Source: Streptomyces formicae
GTDB taxonomy: Bacteria > Actinomycetota > Actinomycetes > Streptomycetales > Streptomycetaceae
Reading direction: 5' to 3'
Length of the DNA stretch: 64,000 nucleotides
Assembly: GCF_022647665.1 (NCBI RefSeq)
Contig: NZ_CP071872.1
Location: forward strand, 682,001 to 746,000
The notes below the pieces were generated by a model. That model saw only the letters and a list, made by a program, of their open reading frames with translations, was not told the origin of the DNA and did no database searches. The position numbers were made by a program, and so were the translations under genes. Of the stretch, positions 1 through 8,032 are shown in pieces (position 1 is the stretch's first letter; the number at the start of each line of letters is the position of its first letter).

Positions 1-724
1 GGCCGCCCTTGCCGGTCTGCCGGTCGAGGACGGTGACCGTGCCGAAGTCGGTGTGCGGGCCGATCCGGAACTGACCGGGCTGCGGCTCGCCGATGGTGTC
101 CCGGCCCGGATACCAGTTGATGTTGAAGCCGTACGTGGGGTGCGCGGTGTGGCGGGCGAAGTAGTCGTCGGACTCGCCGAGCGCCGCGCCGAGCAGCGCG
201 AGCAACTGGTCCGACAGCGTCCGCATCGCCCTCAGGTACGTCTCAACGGCGGGGCGCAGCCCGGGGATCTCACCAGGCCAGGTGTTCGGCAGGAACCACT
301 CCGCGTCCACCACCGGGTCACCGGTCGGGAGGTCAGCGGCGAAGGACAGCGACTCCTTCAGGTCGGGTGGGGTCGCCGTGCCCTCCGCATAGGCGTTGGC
401 CTCGGCCCCGGGACCGAGCCAGCCACGGCCGCCGACCTTCACCGCGTACGGCTCCTTCGTGGCCGCCGGGAGGCGGAAGAAGCCACGGGCCAGCTCCCGG
501 ATCTCCGTACGCAGCTCCGGGTCCACGCCGTGGCCGGTGACGAGCAGGAAGCCGGCGGTGCGCAGGGCGGCGTCAACGGTGGCGGCGGTCCGGGCACGGG
601 CCTCCGGCTCTCCGGAGAGCCAGGGCCCGAGGTCGATCACGGGGATCGCGGGGGTCTCGGGGGCCGCAGGGGTCTCGGAGGCCGCGGGGGTCACGGGCGT
701 CGCGGGGCTGCGGTCACGAGTCAT
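1..724 (-). CDS. Isopenicillin N synthase-like 2-oxoglutarate/Fe(II) oxygenase (3' part outside window)
   Basis: About 241 N-terminal codons are present; the gene runs off the left edge. The translation begins [10 protein letters not shown] with a Pro/Thr/Ala-rich tail, then the typical N-terminal segment of the isopenicillin N synthase / 2OG-Fe(II) dioxygenase family ([35 protein letters not shown]). Near residue 225 it reaches [13 protein letters not shown], which holds the first two iron ligands (H-x-D). The distal His and the Arg that binds 2-oxoglutarate would lie outside. Family members oxidise small molecules with O2 and 2-oxoglutarate in the cytoplasm; the substrate cannot be told. 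The ATG overlaps the end of the upstream minus-strand gene by 11 nt, so the two are probably cotranscribed. Confidence 0.85.
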   Translation of the reverse strand, partial: MTRDRSPATPVTPAASETPAAPETPAIPVIDLGPWLSGEPEARARTAATVDAALRTAGFLLVTGHGVDPELRTEIRELARGFFRLPAATKEPYAVKVGGRGWLGPGAEANAYAEGTATPPDLKESLSFAADLPTGDPVVDAEWFLPNTWPGEIPGLRPAVETYLRAMRTLSDQLLALLGAALGESDDYFARHTAHPTYGFNINWYPGRDTIGEPQPGQFRIGPHTDFGTVTVLDRQTGKGG

Positions 725-1091
725 CGCTCTCCCGCTTCGGGTCCGTCGGTTCCTTCGGCTCCTGCGACTCCTTGGGCTCCTGCGACTCCTTCGGTTCCCT
801 CGACTCCTCGGGCTCCTTCGGCTGGTCCCGCTCCTCGTCGAGGGACTTCAGGAACTCCGGGTTGTCGTCAGGGGCCACCCAGCCGCCCTGCCGCCGCGCC
901 GGACGCTCCACCGTGCGGTCCTTGCCCGCGATCAGCCACGAGATCGAGCCCACGAGCGGGAAGAGCAGCACGAGGATCGCCCAGAGGGGCTTGGGGAGGT
1001 GCCGGATCTCCTTCTCGTCCGTGGAGATGCAGTCGATGAACGCATAGATGCTCAGCGCCAGCGGCACCAAGAACATCAGCACCCGAAGCAT
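714..1091 (-). CDS. PLDc_N-type two-TM membrane protein
   Basis: A 125-aa protein starting [20 protein letters not shown], with a second hydrophobic segment around residues 38-56 ([19 protein letters not shown]). This two-helix module is the 'phospholipase D nuclease N-terminal' (PLDc_N) domain, often found alone in actinobacteria without a nuclease domain. The C-terminal half is hydrophilic and ends in in-frame repeats of the type EPKESQ, encoded by an 18-bp DNA repeat. I chose the ATG at 1091 because a GGGGG ribosome site lies 7 nt upstream and the TM helix begins at once; an upstream in-frame Met gives no membrane-compatible N-terminus. The gene is divergent from mqnL and probably in an operon with the oxygenase gene. 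Function unknown. Confidence 0.8.
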   Translation of the reverse strand: MLRVLMFLVPLALSIYAFIDCISTDEKEIRHLPKPLWAILVLLFPLVGSISWLIAGKDRTVERPARRQGGWVAPDDNPEFLKSLDEERDQPKEPEESREPKESQEPKESQEPKEPTDPKRESDDS

Positions 1092-1163
1092 GTGGCGCCC
1101 CCTGCGTGCGGAGAACGGGACCGCGGAACGGCCCCCGTGACAACTCCAGCGTAGCGAGTGGCC

Positions 1164-1169
1164 GATACT
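1164..1169 (+). promoter_or_regulatory. Possible -10 box for a leaderless mqnL transcript
   Basis: GATACT ends 7 nt before the ATG at 1177, and no purine-rich ribosome site precedes that ATG. This spacing would put the transcript start at or next to the A of the start codon. No convincing -35 box was seen, so this is an inference from spacing only. Confidence 0.3.
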
Positions 1170-1176
1170 GGACGGC

Positions 1177-2628
1177 ATGGCTTACGACGATCTTCGCTCG
1201 CTGCTCCGGGCGCTGGAGCGCGAGGGCGACCTCAAGCGCATCAAGGCCGAAGTCGACCCGTACCTGGAGGTCGGGGAGATCGTCGACCGGGTCCAGAAGT
1301 CCGGCGGCCCGGCGCTCCTCTTCGAGAACGTGCGCGGCTCGTCGATGCCGCTCGCGATGAACGTGTACGGGACCGACCGGCGGCTGCTCAAGGCACTGGG
1401 CCTGACGTCGTACGACGAGATCAGCGGGAAGATCGGCGGGCTGCTGAGGCCGGAGCTGCCGCACGGCTTCGTCGGGGTGCGCGAGGCGTTCGGGAAGCTC
1501 GGCGCGATGACGCACGTACCGCCGAAGAAGGTGAAGGACGCGCCGGTGCAGGAGGTGGTCCTGCGCGGCGACGACGTCGATCTGGACCGGCTGCCCGCGC
1601 TGTTCACCTGGCCCGAGGACGGCGGCTCCTTCTTCAACCTGGGGCTCACCCACACCAAGGACCCGGAGACGGGGATCCGCAATCTCGGGCTCTACCGCCT
1701 CCAGCGCCACGACAAGCGCACCATCGGCATGCACTGGCAGATCCACAAGGACAGCCGCAACCACTACCAGGTGGCGGCGCGGCGCGGTGAGCGGCTGCCG
1801 GTCGCGATCGCCTTCGGCTGCCCGCCGGCCGTGACGTACGCCTCGACGGCGCCGCTGCCCGGCGACATCGACGAGTACCTCTTCGCCGGCTTCGTGCAGG
1901 GCAAGCGGATCGAGATGGTCGACTGCAAGACCGTGCCGCTCCAGGTGCCCGCGCAGGCGGAGGTCGTGCTGGAGGGCTGGCTGGAGCCGGGGAAGATGCT
2001 GCCGGAGGGGCCGTTCGGCGACCACACCGGCTTCTACACGCCCCAGGAGGACTTCCCGGCGCTGACGATCGACTGCGTGACGATGCGCAAGCGTCCGCTG
2101 CTCCAGTCGATCGTGGTGGGCCGGCCGCCGACGGAGGACGGGCCGCTGGGCCGCGCAACGGAACGCTTCTTCCTGCCGTTGCTCAAGATCATCGTGCCGG
2201 ACATCGTGGACTACCACCTGCCGGAGTCGGGTGGCTTCCACAACTGCGCGATCGTCTCGATCGACAAGAAGTACCCGAAGCACGCCCAGAAGGTCATGCA
2301 CGCGATCTGGGGCGCGCACATGATGTCGCTGACCAAGCTGATCGTCGTCGTGGACGCCGACTGCGACGTCCACGATCTGCACGAGGTGTCGTGGCGGGCG
2401 CTCGGCAACACCGACTACGCGCGCGACCTGACGGTCGTCGAGGGCCCGGTGGACCATCTGGACCACTCCTCCTACCAGCAGTTCTGGGGCGGCAAGGCGG
2501 GCATCGACGCGACGAAGAAGTGGCCCGAGGAGGGCTACACGCGGGACGGGGGCTGGCCGAACATGGTGCTCTCCGACCCTGATACGGCGGCGCTGGTCGA
2601 CCGCCGCTGGAAGGAGTACGGCCTGTGA
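1177..2628 (+). CDS. mqnL: Menaquinone biosynthesis UbiD-family decarboxylase (MqnL)
   Basis: A 483-aa UbiD-family protein, full length. It should decarboxylate the prenylated 1,4-dihydroxy-6-naphthoate intermediate in the late futalosine pathway, using prenylated FMN supplied by a UbiX partner. The cofactor-binding part is visible around residues 168-195 ([18 protein letters not shown]) and the family motif [12 protein letters not shown] around residues 276-287; the C-terminal third carries [17 protein letters not shown]. Its GTGA overlap with mqnP and the nearby UbiX gene at 4289 match the MqnL-MqnP-MqnM trio of Streptomyces. The start follows a GATACT element with no ribosome site, suggesting leaderless translation. 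The assignment rests on family and context. Confidence 0.9.
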   Translation: MAYDDLRSLLRALEREGDLKRIKAEVDPYLEVGEIVDRVQKSGGPALLFENVRGSSMPLAMNVYGTDRRLLKALGLTSYDEISGKIGGLLRPELPHGFVGVREAFGKLGAMTHVPPKKVKDAPVQEVVLRGDDVDLDRLPALFTWPEDGGSFFNLGLTHTKDPETGIRNLGLYRLQRHDKRTIGMHWQIHKDSRNHYQVAARRGERLPVAIAFGCPPAVTYASTAPLPGDIDEYLFAGFVQGKRIEMVDCKTVPLQVPAQAEVVLEGWLEPGKMLPEGPFGDHTGFYTPQEDFPALTIDCVTMRKRPLLQSIVVGRPPTEDGPLGRATERFFLPLLKIIVPDIVDYHLPESGGFHNCAIVSIDKKYPKHAQKVMHAIWGAHMMSLTKLIVVVDADCDVHDLHEVSWRALGNTDYARDLTVVEGPVDHLDHSSYQQFWGGKAGIDATKKWPEEGYTRDGGWPNMVLSDPDTAALVDRRWKEYGL

Positions 2629-3527
2629 GCGCGTCCGCGGCCGCGGTCCCGGGCCCGGGTCGCACCCGGGCCTTCCTGCGGCTCGTGATGATCGAGCACT
2701 CGGTCTTCGCGCTGCCGTTCGCGTACATCGCCTCGCTCACCGCGATGTTCCAGCTGGACCGCACCATCGACTGGGGCACGCTGCTGCTCGTCACCATCGC
2801 CATGGTGGGGCTGCGGACCTTCGCGATGGCCTGCAACCGGATCATCGACCGCGAGATCGATGCCCGTAACCCGCGCACGGCGGGGCGGGAGCTGGTCACG
2901 GGCGCCGTGTCGGTGCGGTCCGCGTGGACAGGGGCGGCGATCGCGGTCGTGGTCTTCCTGGGGGCGGCGGCGCTGCTGAACCCGCTGTGCCTCGCGCTCG
3001 CGCCGATCGCGGTCGTGCCGATGGTGGTCTATCCGTACGGGAAGCGCTTCACGAACTTCCCGCACGCGATCCTGGGCCTCGCGCAGGCGATGGGCCCGGT
3101 CGGCGCGTGGATCGCGGTGACCGGCGTGTGGTCCTGGGACACGGTGATCCTCGGCCTCGCGGTCGGCATCTGGATCGGCGGCTTCGACCTGATCTTCGCC
3201 TGCCAGGACGTCGCGGCCGACCGTGCCGAGGGCGTCATGTCGGTGCCGGCGCGCTTCGGGGTGCCGGCGGCGTTGTGGGGCGCGCGGGGGTGCCACGTGG
3301 TGACGATGGCGCTCTTCGTCTGGTACGCGCTCGCGGTCGGGGCTGGGCTGTTCTTCTGGCTGGGCCTGGTGATCGTGGCGGTGGCGTTCCTGTACGAGCA
3401 CACGCTCGTGCGGCCGCATGATCTGTCGCGGCTGAACCGGGCGTTCTTCACGGTGAACGGCTTCATCGGCATCGCGCTGTTCGCCTGCGCGCTGCTGGAC
3501 CTGCTGGTGCGTGGACTGACGGTGTAG
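2625..3527 (+). CDS. mqnP: Menaquinone biosynthesis prenyltransferase MqnP (UbiA family)
   Basis: A 300-aa integral membrane protein of the UbiA superfamily with about eight or nine hydrophobic segments. It should attach the polyprenyl chain to 1,4-dihydroxy-6-naphthoate at the inner membrane. Both Asp-rich diphosphate/Mg2+ motifs are present: NRIIDREIDARNPRT (N-x3-D-x3-D) near residue 70 and DVAADRAEGVMS near residue 195. The GTG start overlaps the mqnL stop by 4 nt (GTGA), so translation is coupled. The alternative, a 4-hydroxybenzoate prenyltransferase for ubiquinone, is unlikely in an actinomycete and next to mqnL. The prenyl donor probably comes from the synthase encoded at 55284. Confidence 0.9.
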   Translation: MSASAAAVPGPGRTRAFLRLVMIEHSVFALPFAYIASLTAMFQLDRTIDWGTLLLVTIAMVGLRTFAMACNRIIDREIDARNPRTAGRELVTGAVSVRSAWTGAAIAVVVFLGAAALLNPLCLALAPIAVVPMVVYPYGKRFTNFPHAILGLAQAMGPVGAWIAVTGVWSWDTVILGLAVGIWIGGFDLIFACQDVAADRAEGVMSVPARFGVPAALWGARGCHVVTMALFVWYALAVGAGLFFWLGLVIVAVAFLYEHTLVRPHDLSRLNRAFFTVNGFIGIALFACALLDLLVRGLTV

Positions 3528-3549
3528 AGGGCCCGGTCGGCCCGGCCCC

Positions 3550-3608
3550 CAGGGCTTGGTCAGGCGCGCAGGGTTCGGTCTGGCGCGGCAGTGCTTGGTC
3601 AGGCGCGG
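3550..3608. repeat. Tandem repeat of about 20 bp at the 3' end of the rhomboid gene
   Basis: Three imperfect copies occupy 3550-3568, 3569-3588 and 3589-3608. Copies one and three share GCTTGGTCAGGCGCG. The rhomboid stop codon (3599-3601) lies inside the third copy, so the repeat looks like a duplication of the gene's last codons and stop. Confidence 0.8.
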
Positions 3609-4195
3609 CGGCGGAAGAGGAACGCCGCCGCTGTGCCGCCCAGGAGGCCGAAGAGGTGGCCCTGCCAGCTGATGCCGGAATCGGTGGGGAGCACGCCCCA
3701 CAGCAGCGAGCCGTAGAACGCCGCGACCAGCAGGCCGACCACGATGTCGCGCGCGCTGCGGTCGACGAAGCCGCGCACGAGGACGTAGCCGAAGAGGCCG
3801 AAGACGACGCCGGACGCGCCGAGGGTGACGGTGTTGTCGGGGGAGGTGAGCCAGACTCCCAGGCCGGAGGCGACGATGATCGTGAGCACGACGCCCAGGA
3901 AGCGGCGGAGGCCGCTGAGCGCGGCTATGAAGCCGAGGACGAGCAGGGGCAGGGTGTTGGCCGCGACGTGGCCGAAGCCGCCGTGGAGGAAGGCGGCGGG
4001 GAGGATGTCCCTCAGCTCGCCGAGGTGGCGTGGCGTGATTCCGTAGGTGTCCAGGCCATGGCCGGTCGCCGTGTCCGCGGCTTCCAGCGCCCAGAGCAGC
4101 GCGACCCAGGCCAGCATCAGCTTGCCGGCCGTCATCACCCGGTCGGTGCGGCTTCCTTCGGGGTGTGCGCCTGTCGTGTCCGCTGTGCCTGCCAT
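3599..4195 (-). CDS. Rhomboid family intramembrane serine protease
   Basis: A 198-aa protein with about six hydrophobic helices. Rhomboid hallmarks are all visible: HGGFGHVAANT near residue 77, the catalytic-serine loop GASGVVFGLFGY near residue 121, and the catalytic histidine in SWQGHLFGLLGG near residue 176. Rhomboids cleave transmembrane substrates inside the bilayer; the substrate here is unknown. The start was set at the ATG at 4195 (MAGTADTTG), because upstream in-frame residues are Pro/Arg-rich shadow sequence from the opposite strand. The gene lies in reverse orientation between mqnP and the UbiX gene, interrupting what is otherwise a run of menaquinone genes. Confidence 0.9.
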   Translation of the reverse strand: MAGTADTTGAHPEGSRTDRVMTAGKLMLAWVALLWALEAADTATGHGLDTYGITPRHLGELRDILPAAFLHGGFGHVAANTLPLLVLGFIAALSGLRRFLGVVLTIIVASGLGVWLTSPDNTVTLGASGVVFGLFGYVLVRGFVDRSARDIVVGLLVAAFYGSLLWGVLPTDSGISWQGHLFGLLGGTAAAFLFRRRA

Positions 4196-4288
4196 CGCGG
4201 TCCCCCTGTGATTCCTGTGTCTCCACCCGGAAACGTCCGGTGCACCTTGCTCGGTTCCGCCACTCGGTGGCCGGATAGGCTCGATGCC

Positions 4289-4963
4289 ATGACTGACGCC
4301 GACCGCACCCCGTGGATCGTCGGGGTCTCCGGGGCGTCCGGGACCCCCTACGCCGCCGCCGTGCTGCGCGGACTGCTCGACGCGGGCGAGAGCGTCGACC
4401 TGGTGGTGTCGCGGGCGTCGCGGCTCACGCTGCTGGACGAGACCGGGATCGCGTTCCGGGACGCGCACTGGCGGGAGGGTCTGCGCACCTGGCTGGCGCG
4501 GGGTGCGGACGGCAAGCCCGGCACCTTCGAGGTGGCCGAGGATGCCGACGTACGGCACTGGGCGGCCGGGGACCTCGCGGCCGGGCCGTCCTCGGGGTCG
4601 TACCCCGTCAAGGGGATGCTGATCGTGCCGGCGTCCACGGCCTGCGTCGCGGGCGTGGCGCTCGGGCTGTCGAAGGACCTGCTGCAGCGGGCGGCGAGCG
4701 TGACGCTGAAGGAGCGCCGGAAGCTGGTGGTCGCGGTGCGGGAGACCCCGCTGAACGGGCAGACCCTGAAGCAGCTTGTGGCGCTGGACGAGGCGGGCGC
4801 GGTCGTCCTGCCCGCCTCTCCGGCGTTCTACGCGGGGGCGACGCACATCCAGGATCTGGTGGACTTCGTCGCGGGGCGGGTGCTGGACGCGGCAGGGGTG
4901 CCGCACCGGCTGTACCGCCGTTGGGAGGGGGAGCTGGGTGGGGCCCAGTCCCGAGGTGACTAG
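4289..4963 (+). CDS. ubiX: UbiX-family flavin prenyltransferase (MqnM-type partner of MqnL)
   Basis: A 224-aa protein of the UbiX/Pad1 flavoprotein family. It transfers a dimethylallyl group to FMN to make the prenylated flavin that UbiD-type decarboxylases need. The N-terminal FMN motif GVSGASGTPYAAAVL spans about residues 10-24, and the family block SYPVKGMLIVPASTACVAGV lies near residues 107-126. Position beside mqnL/mqnP supports a role in menaquinone decarboxylation (named MqnM in the Streptomyces pathway). A TAGGCT element at 4276-4281 ends 7 nt before the ATG and no ribosome site is present, so this too may be leaderless. Confidence 0.9.
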   Translation: MTDADRTPWIVGVSGASGTPYAAAVLRGLLDAGESVDLVVSRASRLTLLDETGIAFRDAHWREGLRTWLARGADGKPGTFEVAEDADVRHWAAGDLAAGPSSGSYPVKGMLIVPASTACVAGVALGLSKDLLQRAASVTLKERRKLVVAVRETPLNGQTLKQLVALDEAGAVVLPASPAFYAGATHIQDLVDFVAGRVLDAAGVPHRLYRRWEGELGGAQSRGD

Positions 4964-4988
4964 CCGATCCGGGGCGCCCGGACAGGCC

Positions 4989-5141
4989 CTAGCGCTTCTT
5001 GGCCGTGCGGCGGGCGAGACGGGCCGTCCGGTCGGCACGGTGGGCGGCGGCAGGCTGATGGGCACGCGAGCGGTTGGCCAGCTCCTGCAGCTGTCGCATG
5101 TGGGCGTAGGCCATCTCGATCGTGTACACGGTGAGTGTCAT
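4989..5141 (-). CDS. Small basic protein, 50 aa, unknown function
   Basis: A short reading frame beginning MTLTVYTIEM and ending TARLARRTAKKR, with a hydrophilic Arg/Lys/Ala-rich C-terminal half and third positions strongly G/C. The ribosome site AGGAG abuts the ATG at 5141, so the true start may be the in-frame GTG four codons later (46 aa). It is divergent from the Lrp-type regulator and shares an AT-richer control region with it, which suggests co-regulation. I do not recognise a family; the basic tail could bind nucleic acid or simply be a small ribosome-associated peptide. No function is assigned. Confidence 0.55.
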   Translation of the reverse strand: MTLTVYTIEMAYAHMRQLQELANRSRAHQPAAAHRADRTARLARRTAKKR

Positions 5142-5267
5142 CTCCTGTATGGATCGTCGCTATGGATCATTGTGATCGTTTGAAAGATTCACAGGGCTCA
5201 ACCCCTGTGTGCCTTAGATTCTACACGTAAACTTGCGGTATCGCTGAACAATGGAAGGCACAGGCAT
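5142..5267. promoter_or_regulatory. Divergent control region between the small ORF and the Lrp-type regulator
   Basis: This stretch is clearly AT-richer than its surroundings. It carries the inverted repeat CACAGGG-N6-CCCTGTG (5190-5209), two copies of TATGGATC (around 5148 and 5161) and TAGATT/TAAACT boxes that could be -10 elements. Lrp/AsnC proteins usually autoregulate from such sites; binding here is inferred. Confidence 0.5.
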
Positions 5268-5726
5268 ATGGACGCCGTGGATAGGCAGCTCATCCAGGCC
5301 CTGCGCGAGAACGGCCGCGCCTCGTACGCAGAGCTCGGCCGGCTCGTCGGGCTCTCCGGTCCCTCCGTCACCGACCGCATCAACCGCCTTGAGGCGGCGG
5401 GTGTCATCACGGGCTACCGGGCGACCGTCGACGCCGCCTCGCTCGGCCTCGGCGTCACCGCGCTGATCGGCATCTCCCTCTCCGACGCCGCCGACCACGA
5501 GGACGTGGCGCGCCGGCTGCGCGATCTCGCGGAGATCGAGGACTGCTGGTTCATCGCGGGCGACGACTCGTACATGCTCAAGGTGCGGGCGTCCGACGTC
5601 GACGGGCTGGAGAAGACGATCCGCCGGCTCTCCGGGACCAAGGGCGTGTCCCGGACGCGTACGACGATCGTGCTGTCGACGAAGTGGGAGAACCGGGTCG
5701 GCGACCTCCCCGAGGAAGAGGGCTGA
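5268..5726 (+). CDS. Lrp/AsnC family transcriptional regulator
   Basis: A 152-aa protein of standard Lrp/AsnC length. It begins MDAVDRQLIQALRENGRASY, with the winged helix-turn-helix at residues 4-50 (ELGRLVGLSGPSVTDRINRL), followed by the RAM ligand-binding/oligomerisation domain to residue 145. These proteins form octamers that sense amino acids or related metabolites. The ATG at 5268 follows a GGAAGG ribosome site at a slightly long spacing. It sits between ubiX and mqnE, but nothing in the sequence proves that it controls menaquinone genes. The divergent 50-aa ORF and the regulator itself are the most likely targets. Confidence 0.9.
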   Translation: MDAVDRQLIQALRENGRASYAELGRLVGLSGPSVTDRINRLEAAGVITGYRATVDAASLGLGVTALIGISLSDAADHEDVARRLRDLAEIEDCWFIAGDDSYMLKVRASDVDGLEKTIRRLSGTKGVSRTRTTIVLSTKWENRVGDLPEEEG

Positions 5727-5827
5727 CGCGGAGGGCCGATGGGGGTCCCCCCGGCTGCGAAGTGCGGGGGAGGCGGGGGAGTACGGTGGGTCCGGCCGGA
5801 TTTGGTTGACGTATGGGAGGCGGCCTG

Positions 5828-7006
5828 ATGACTGCATCTGTCCAAGATGTGGGCTTCAAGCGCGAGCTGGAGGACAAGGTCCGGGCCGGAGAGCGGCTGA
5901 CCCGTGAGGACGGCATCGCGCTCTACGAGTCGGACGACCTGGCCTGGCTCGGCGGCCTCGCCCACGAGGTGCGTACGCGCAAGAACGGCGACGTCGTCCA
6001 CTTCAACGTCAACCGGCACCTCAACATGACGAACGTGTGCACGGCTTCGTGCGCGTACTGCTCGTTCCAGCGCAAGCCGGGCGAGAAGGACGCGTACACC
6101 ATGCGCATCGAGGAGGCCGTCCGCCTCGCCAAGGCGATGGAGAACGACAACCTCACCGAGCTGCACATCGTCAACGGGCTCCACCCGAACCTGCCCTGGC
6201 GCTACTACCCGCGCTCCCTGAGCGAGCTGAAGAAGGCCCTGCCGAACGTCTCGCTGAAGGCGTTCACGGCCACGGAGATCCACCACTTCGAGACCATCTC
6301 CGGGCTCTCCGCCTCCGAGATCCTCGACGAGCTCATCGACGCCGGCCTGGAGTCGCTGACCGGCGGCGGCGCCGAGATCTTCGACTGGGAGGTCCGCCGG
6401 CACATCGTCGACCACCGCACCCACTGGGAGGACTGGTCGCGCATCCACCGCCTCGCGCACGAGAAGGGCCTCAAGACCCCGTGCACGATGCTGTACGGGC
6501 ACATCGAGGAGCCGCGCCACCGTGTGGACCACGTGCTGCGGCTGCGTGAACTCCAGGACGAGACCGGCGGTTTCCAGGTCTTCATCCCGCTGCGCTACCA
6601 GCACGACTTCGTCGACATGCAGGACGGCAAGGTCCGCAACAAGCTCCAGGCGCGCACCACGATGGCGACGGGCGCCGAGGCGCTGAAGACCTTCGCGGTC
6701 TCCCGGCTGCTCTTCGACAACGTCCAGCACGTCAAGGTCTTCTGGGTGATGCACGGCGTCCAGACCGCCCAGCTGGCGCTCCAGCACGGCGCGGACGACA
6801 TGGACGGCTCGGTCGTCGAGTACAAGATCACGCACGACGCCGACAACTACGGCACCCCGAACAAGCTCACCCGTGACGACCTGCTGGAGCTCATCCGCGA
6901 CGCCGGCTTCCGCCCGGTGGAGCGCAACACCCGCTACGAGATCATCCGCGAGTACCCGGGCCCGGACCCGGAGCGCCGCGAGTCGCCCCAGCCGATGCGG
7001 GTCTGA
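5828..7006 (+). CDS. mqnE: Aminofutalosine synthase MqnE (radical SAM)
   Basis: A 392-aa radical SAM enzyme that joins a chorismate-derived enolpyruvyl benzoate to the adenosyl part of SAM, giving 6-amino-6-deoxyfutalosine. The [4Fe-4S]/SAM motif CTASCAYC (C-x3-C-x2-C) lies near residue 70 in NMTNVCTASCAYCSFQRKPG. Further family blocks are HIVNGLHPNLPWRYY and FIPLRYQHD. The ATG at 5828 was chosen over one five codons upstream because GGGAGG lies 9 nt before it. Together with mqnA (20236) and mqnC (24208) it shows that this organism uses the futalosine route rather than the MenFDHCEB route. A GNAT gene follows after 3 nt. Confidence 0.95.
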   Translation: MTASVQDVGFKRELEDKVRAGERLTREDGIALYESDDLAWLGGLAHEVRTRKNGDVVHFNVNRHLNMTNVCTASCAYCSFQRKPGEKDAYTMRIEEAVRLAKAMENDNLTELHIVNGLHPNLPWRYYPRSLSELKKALPNVSLKAFTATEIHHFETISGLSASEILDELIDAGLESLTGGGAEIFDWEVRRHIVDHRTHWEDWSRIHRLAHEKGLKTPCTMLYGHIEEPRHRVDHVLRLRELQDETGGFQVFIPLRYQHDFVDMQDGKVRNKLQARTTMATGAEALKTFAVSRLLFDNVQHVKVFWVMHGVQTAQLALQHGADDMDGSVVEYKITHDADNYGTPNKLTRDDLLELIRDAGFRPVERNTRYEIIREYPGPDPERRESPQPMRV

Positions 7007-7009
7007 CCC

Positions 7010-7534
7010 GTGACCCTGGAATTCCGGCTCGACCCGCCGGTCGGGCCCGAGCTTCGTGACGGCGTGCTCGCGCTCTGGACCGAGGTGTCCAACGCGGGCG
7101 GCGCCGTCGGCTTCGTACCGCCGGTGACCCCCGAGGACGTCCGTCCCGCCTGGCTCAAGCACCTGGCCGACATGACCGAGGGCCGCACCCGGCTCGTCGC
7201 GGGGTACGACGCGACGGGCACGGTCGCCGCGACCGCCTTCCTCACGCACAACACGCACCGGCTGATGCGGCACTGGATCTGGGCGTACACGGTGATGGTC
7301 CACCCGGCCCACCAGGGCAAGGGCTACGGCCGTGACCTGATGCGGGCGGTCGAGGACGCGGCCCGCACCTTCGACGCCATCGAGGCGATACGGCTCACCT
7401 GCCGCGGCGGCACGGGGCTCGAGGACTTCTACGCGTCGTGCGGCTACAAGGAGGTCGGGCGGGTGCCCGACGCGATCCGGGTCGCCGACGGGGACGATCG
7501 CGACGACATCACGATGCTGCTCCCCCTGCACTGA
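7010..7534 (+). CDS. GNAT family N-acetyltransferase
   Basis: A 174-aa protein with the GNAT fold. The acetyl-CoA pyrophosphate loop is VMVHPAHQGKGYGRDLM around residues 94-110 (Q/R-x-x-G-x-G/A type), followed by the usual beta-bulge segment and LEDFYASCGYKEVGRV near the end. It begins at a GTG only 3 nt after the mqnE stop, so it is probably translated from the same mRNA. The acceptor substrate is unknown; linkage to mqnE may be only transcriptional. Its stop codon is the start of a 14-bp tandem repeat. Confidence 0.85.
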   Translation: MTLEFRLDPPVGPELRDGVLALWTEVSNAGGAVGFVPPVTPEDVRPAWLKHLADMTEGRTRLVAGYDATGTVAATAFLTHNTHRLMRHWIWAYTVMVHPAHQGKGYGRDLMRAVEDAARTFDAIEAIRLTCRGGTGLEDFYASCGYKEVGRVPDAIRVADGDDRDDITMLLPLH

Positions 7535-7609
7535 TCACGTTGCGCTGATCACGTTGCACTGATCGTGCTGCGCTGATCCCCCTGTACTCAGCCCGCTGTA
7601 CTGATCCCA
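7516..7609. repeat. 14-bp tandem repeat spanning the stop codon of the GNAT gene
   Basis: Consecutive 14-bp units start at 7516, 7530, 7544, 7558, 7572, 7586 and (partial) 7600, with consensus roughly RCTGATCNCGYTGY. The first unit is coding, the TGA stop lies in the second, and the remainder is intergenic. No other gene is seen up to 7661. Confidence 0.85.
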
Positions 7610-7661
7610 AACGGCGCATGCTTCACTGGTCGGGCAATTCAGTGAAGGGAAAGGGACCACC

Positions 7662-7976
7662 GTGTCCGACACCACAGACAGCTCCGGCAGCAGGGTCAGC
7701 CCCGCGCTCCGGTACACGCTCATGCGTCTCGGCGTCTTCGCCGGCTGCTTCCTCGTCCTGTGGGGACTGGTGTACCTGAGGGTGCTGCCGCGCGGCCTCG
7801 GCGACTCCAACCTGCTGTGGGTGCTGGTCCTCTCCGTCGTGGTCTCCGCGCCGCTCAGTTTCGTCCTCCTGCGCAGGCAGCGCGAGGCGATGTCCGAGCA
7901 GATCGTCACCAAGGTCGACCGGGCCAAGTCGCGGCTCGAGGCGAACCGTTCCCAGGAGGACGGCGTCGTCCAGTAG
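7662..7976 (+). CDS. DUF4229-type small membrane protein
   Basis: A 104-aa protein starting at a GTG with GGGAAAGGGA upstream. It has two hydrophobic helices, about residues 25-47 and 56-73 (LMRLGVFAGCFLVLWG and LLWVLVLSVVVSAPLSFVLL). A charged, helix-prone tail (RRQREAMSEQIVTKVDRAK) ends in SQEDGVVQ. The pattern matches the actinobacterial DUF4229 family, of unknown function. It is a stand-alone gene between the GNAT repeat and the ABC-F gene; no partner is evident. Confidence 0.75.
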   Translation: MSDTTDSSGSRVSPALRYTLMRLGVFAGCFLVLWGLVYLRVLPRGLGDSNLLWVLVLSVVVSAPLSFVLLRRQREAMSEQIVTKVDRAKSRLEANRSQEDGVVQ

Positions 7977-8032
7977 CGGGTGCGGCGAAATGCCATTGCC
8001 CGCTGCGGGGACCGGCCGTGAGAATGCGCGCC

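Noticed and set aside
53..1039. 328-aa plus-strand frame at the left edge
   Set aside because: It is a shadow of the minus-strand oxygenase and membrane protein genes, whose motifs are clear.
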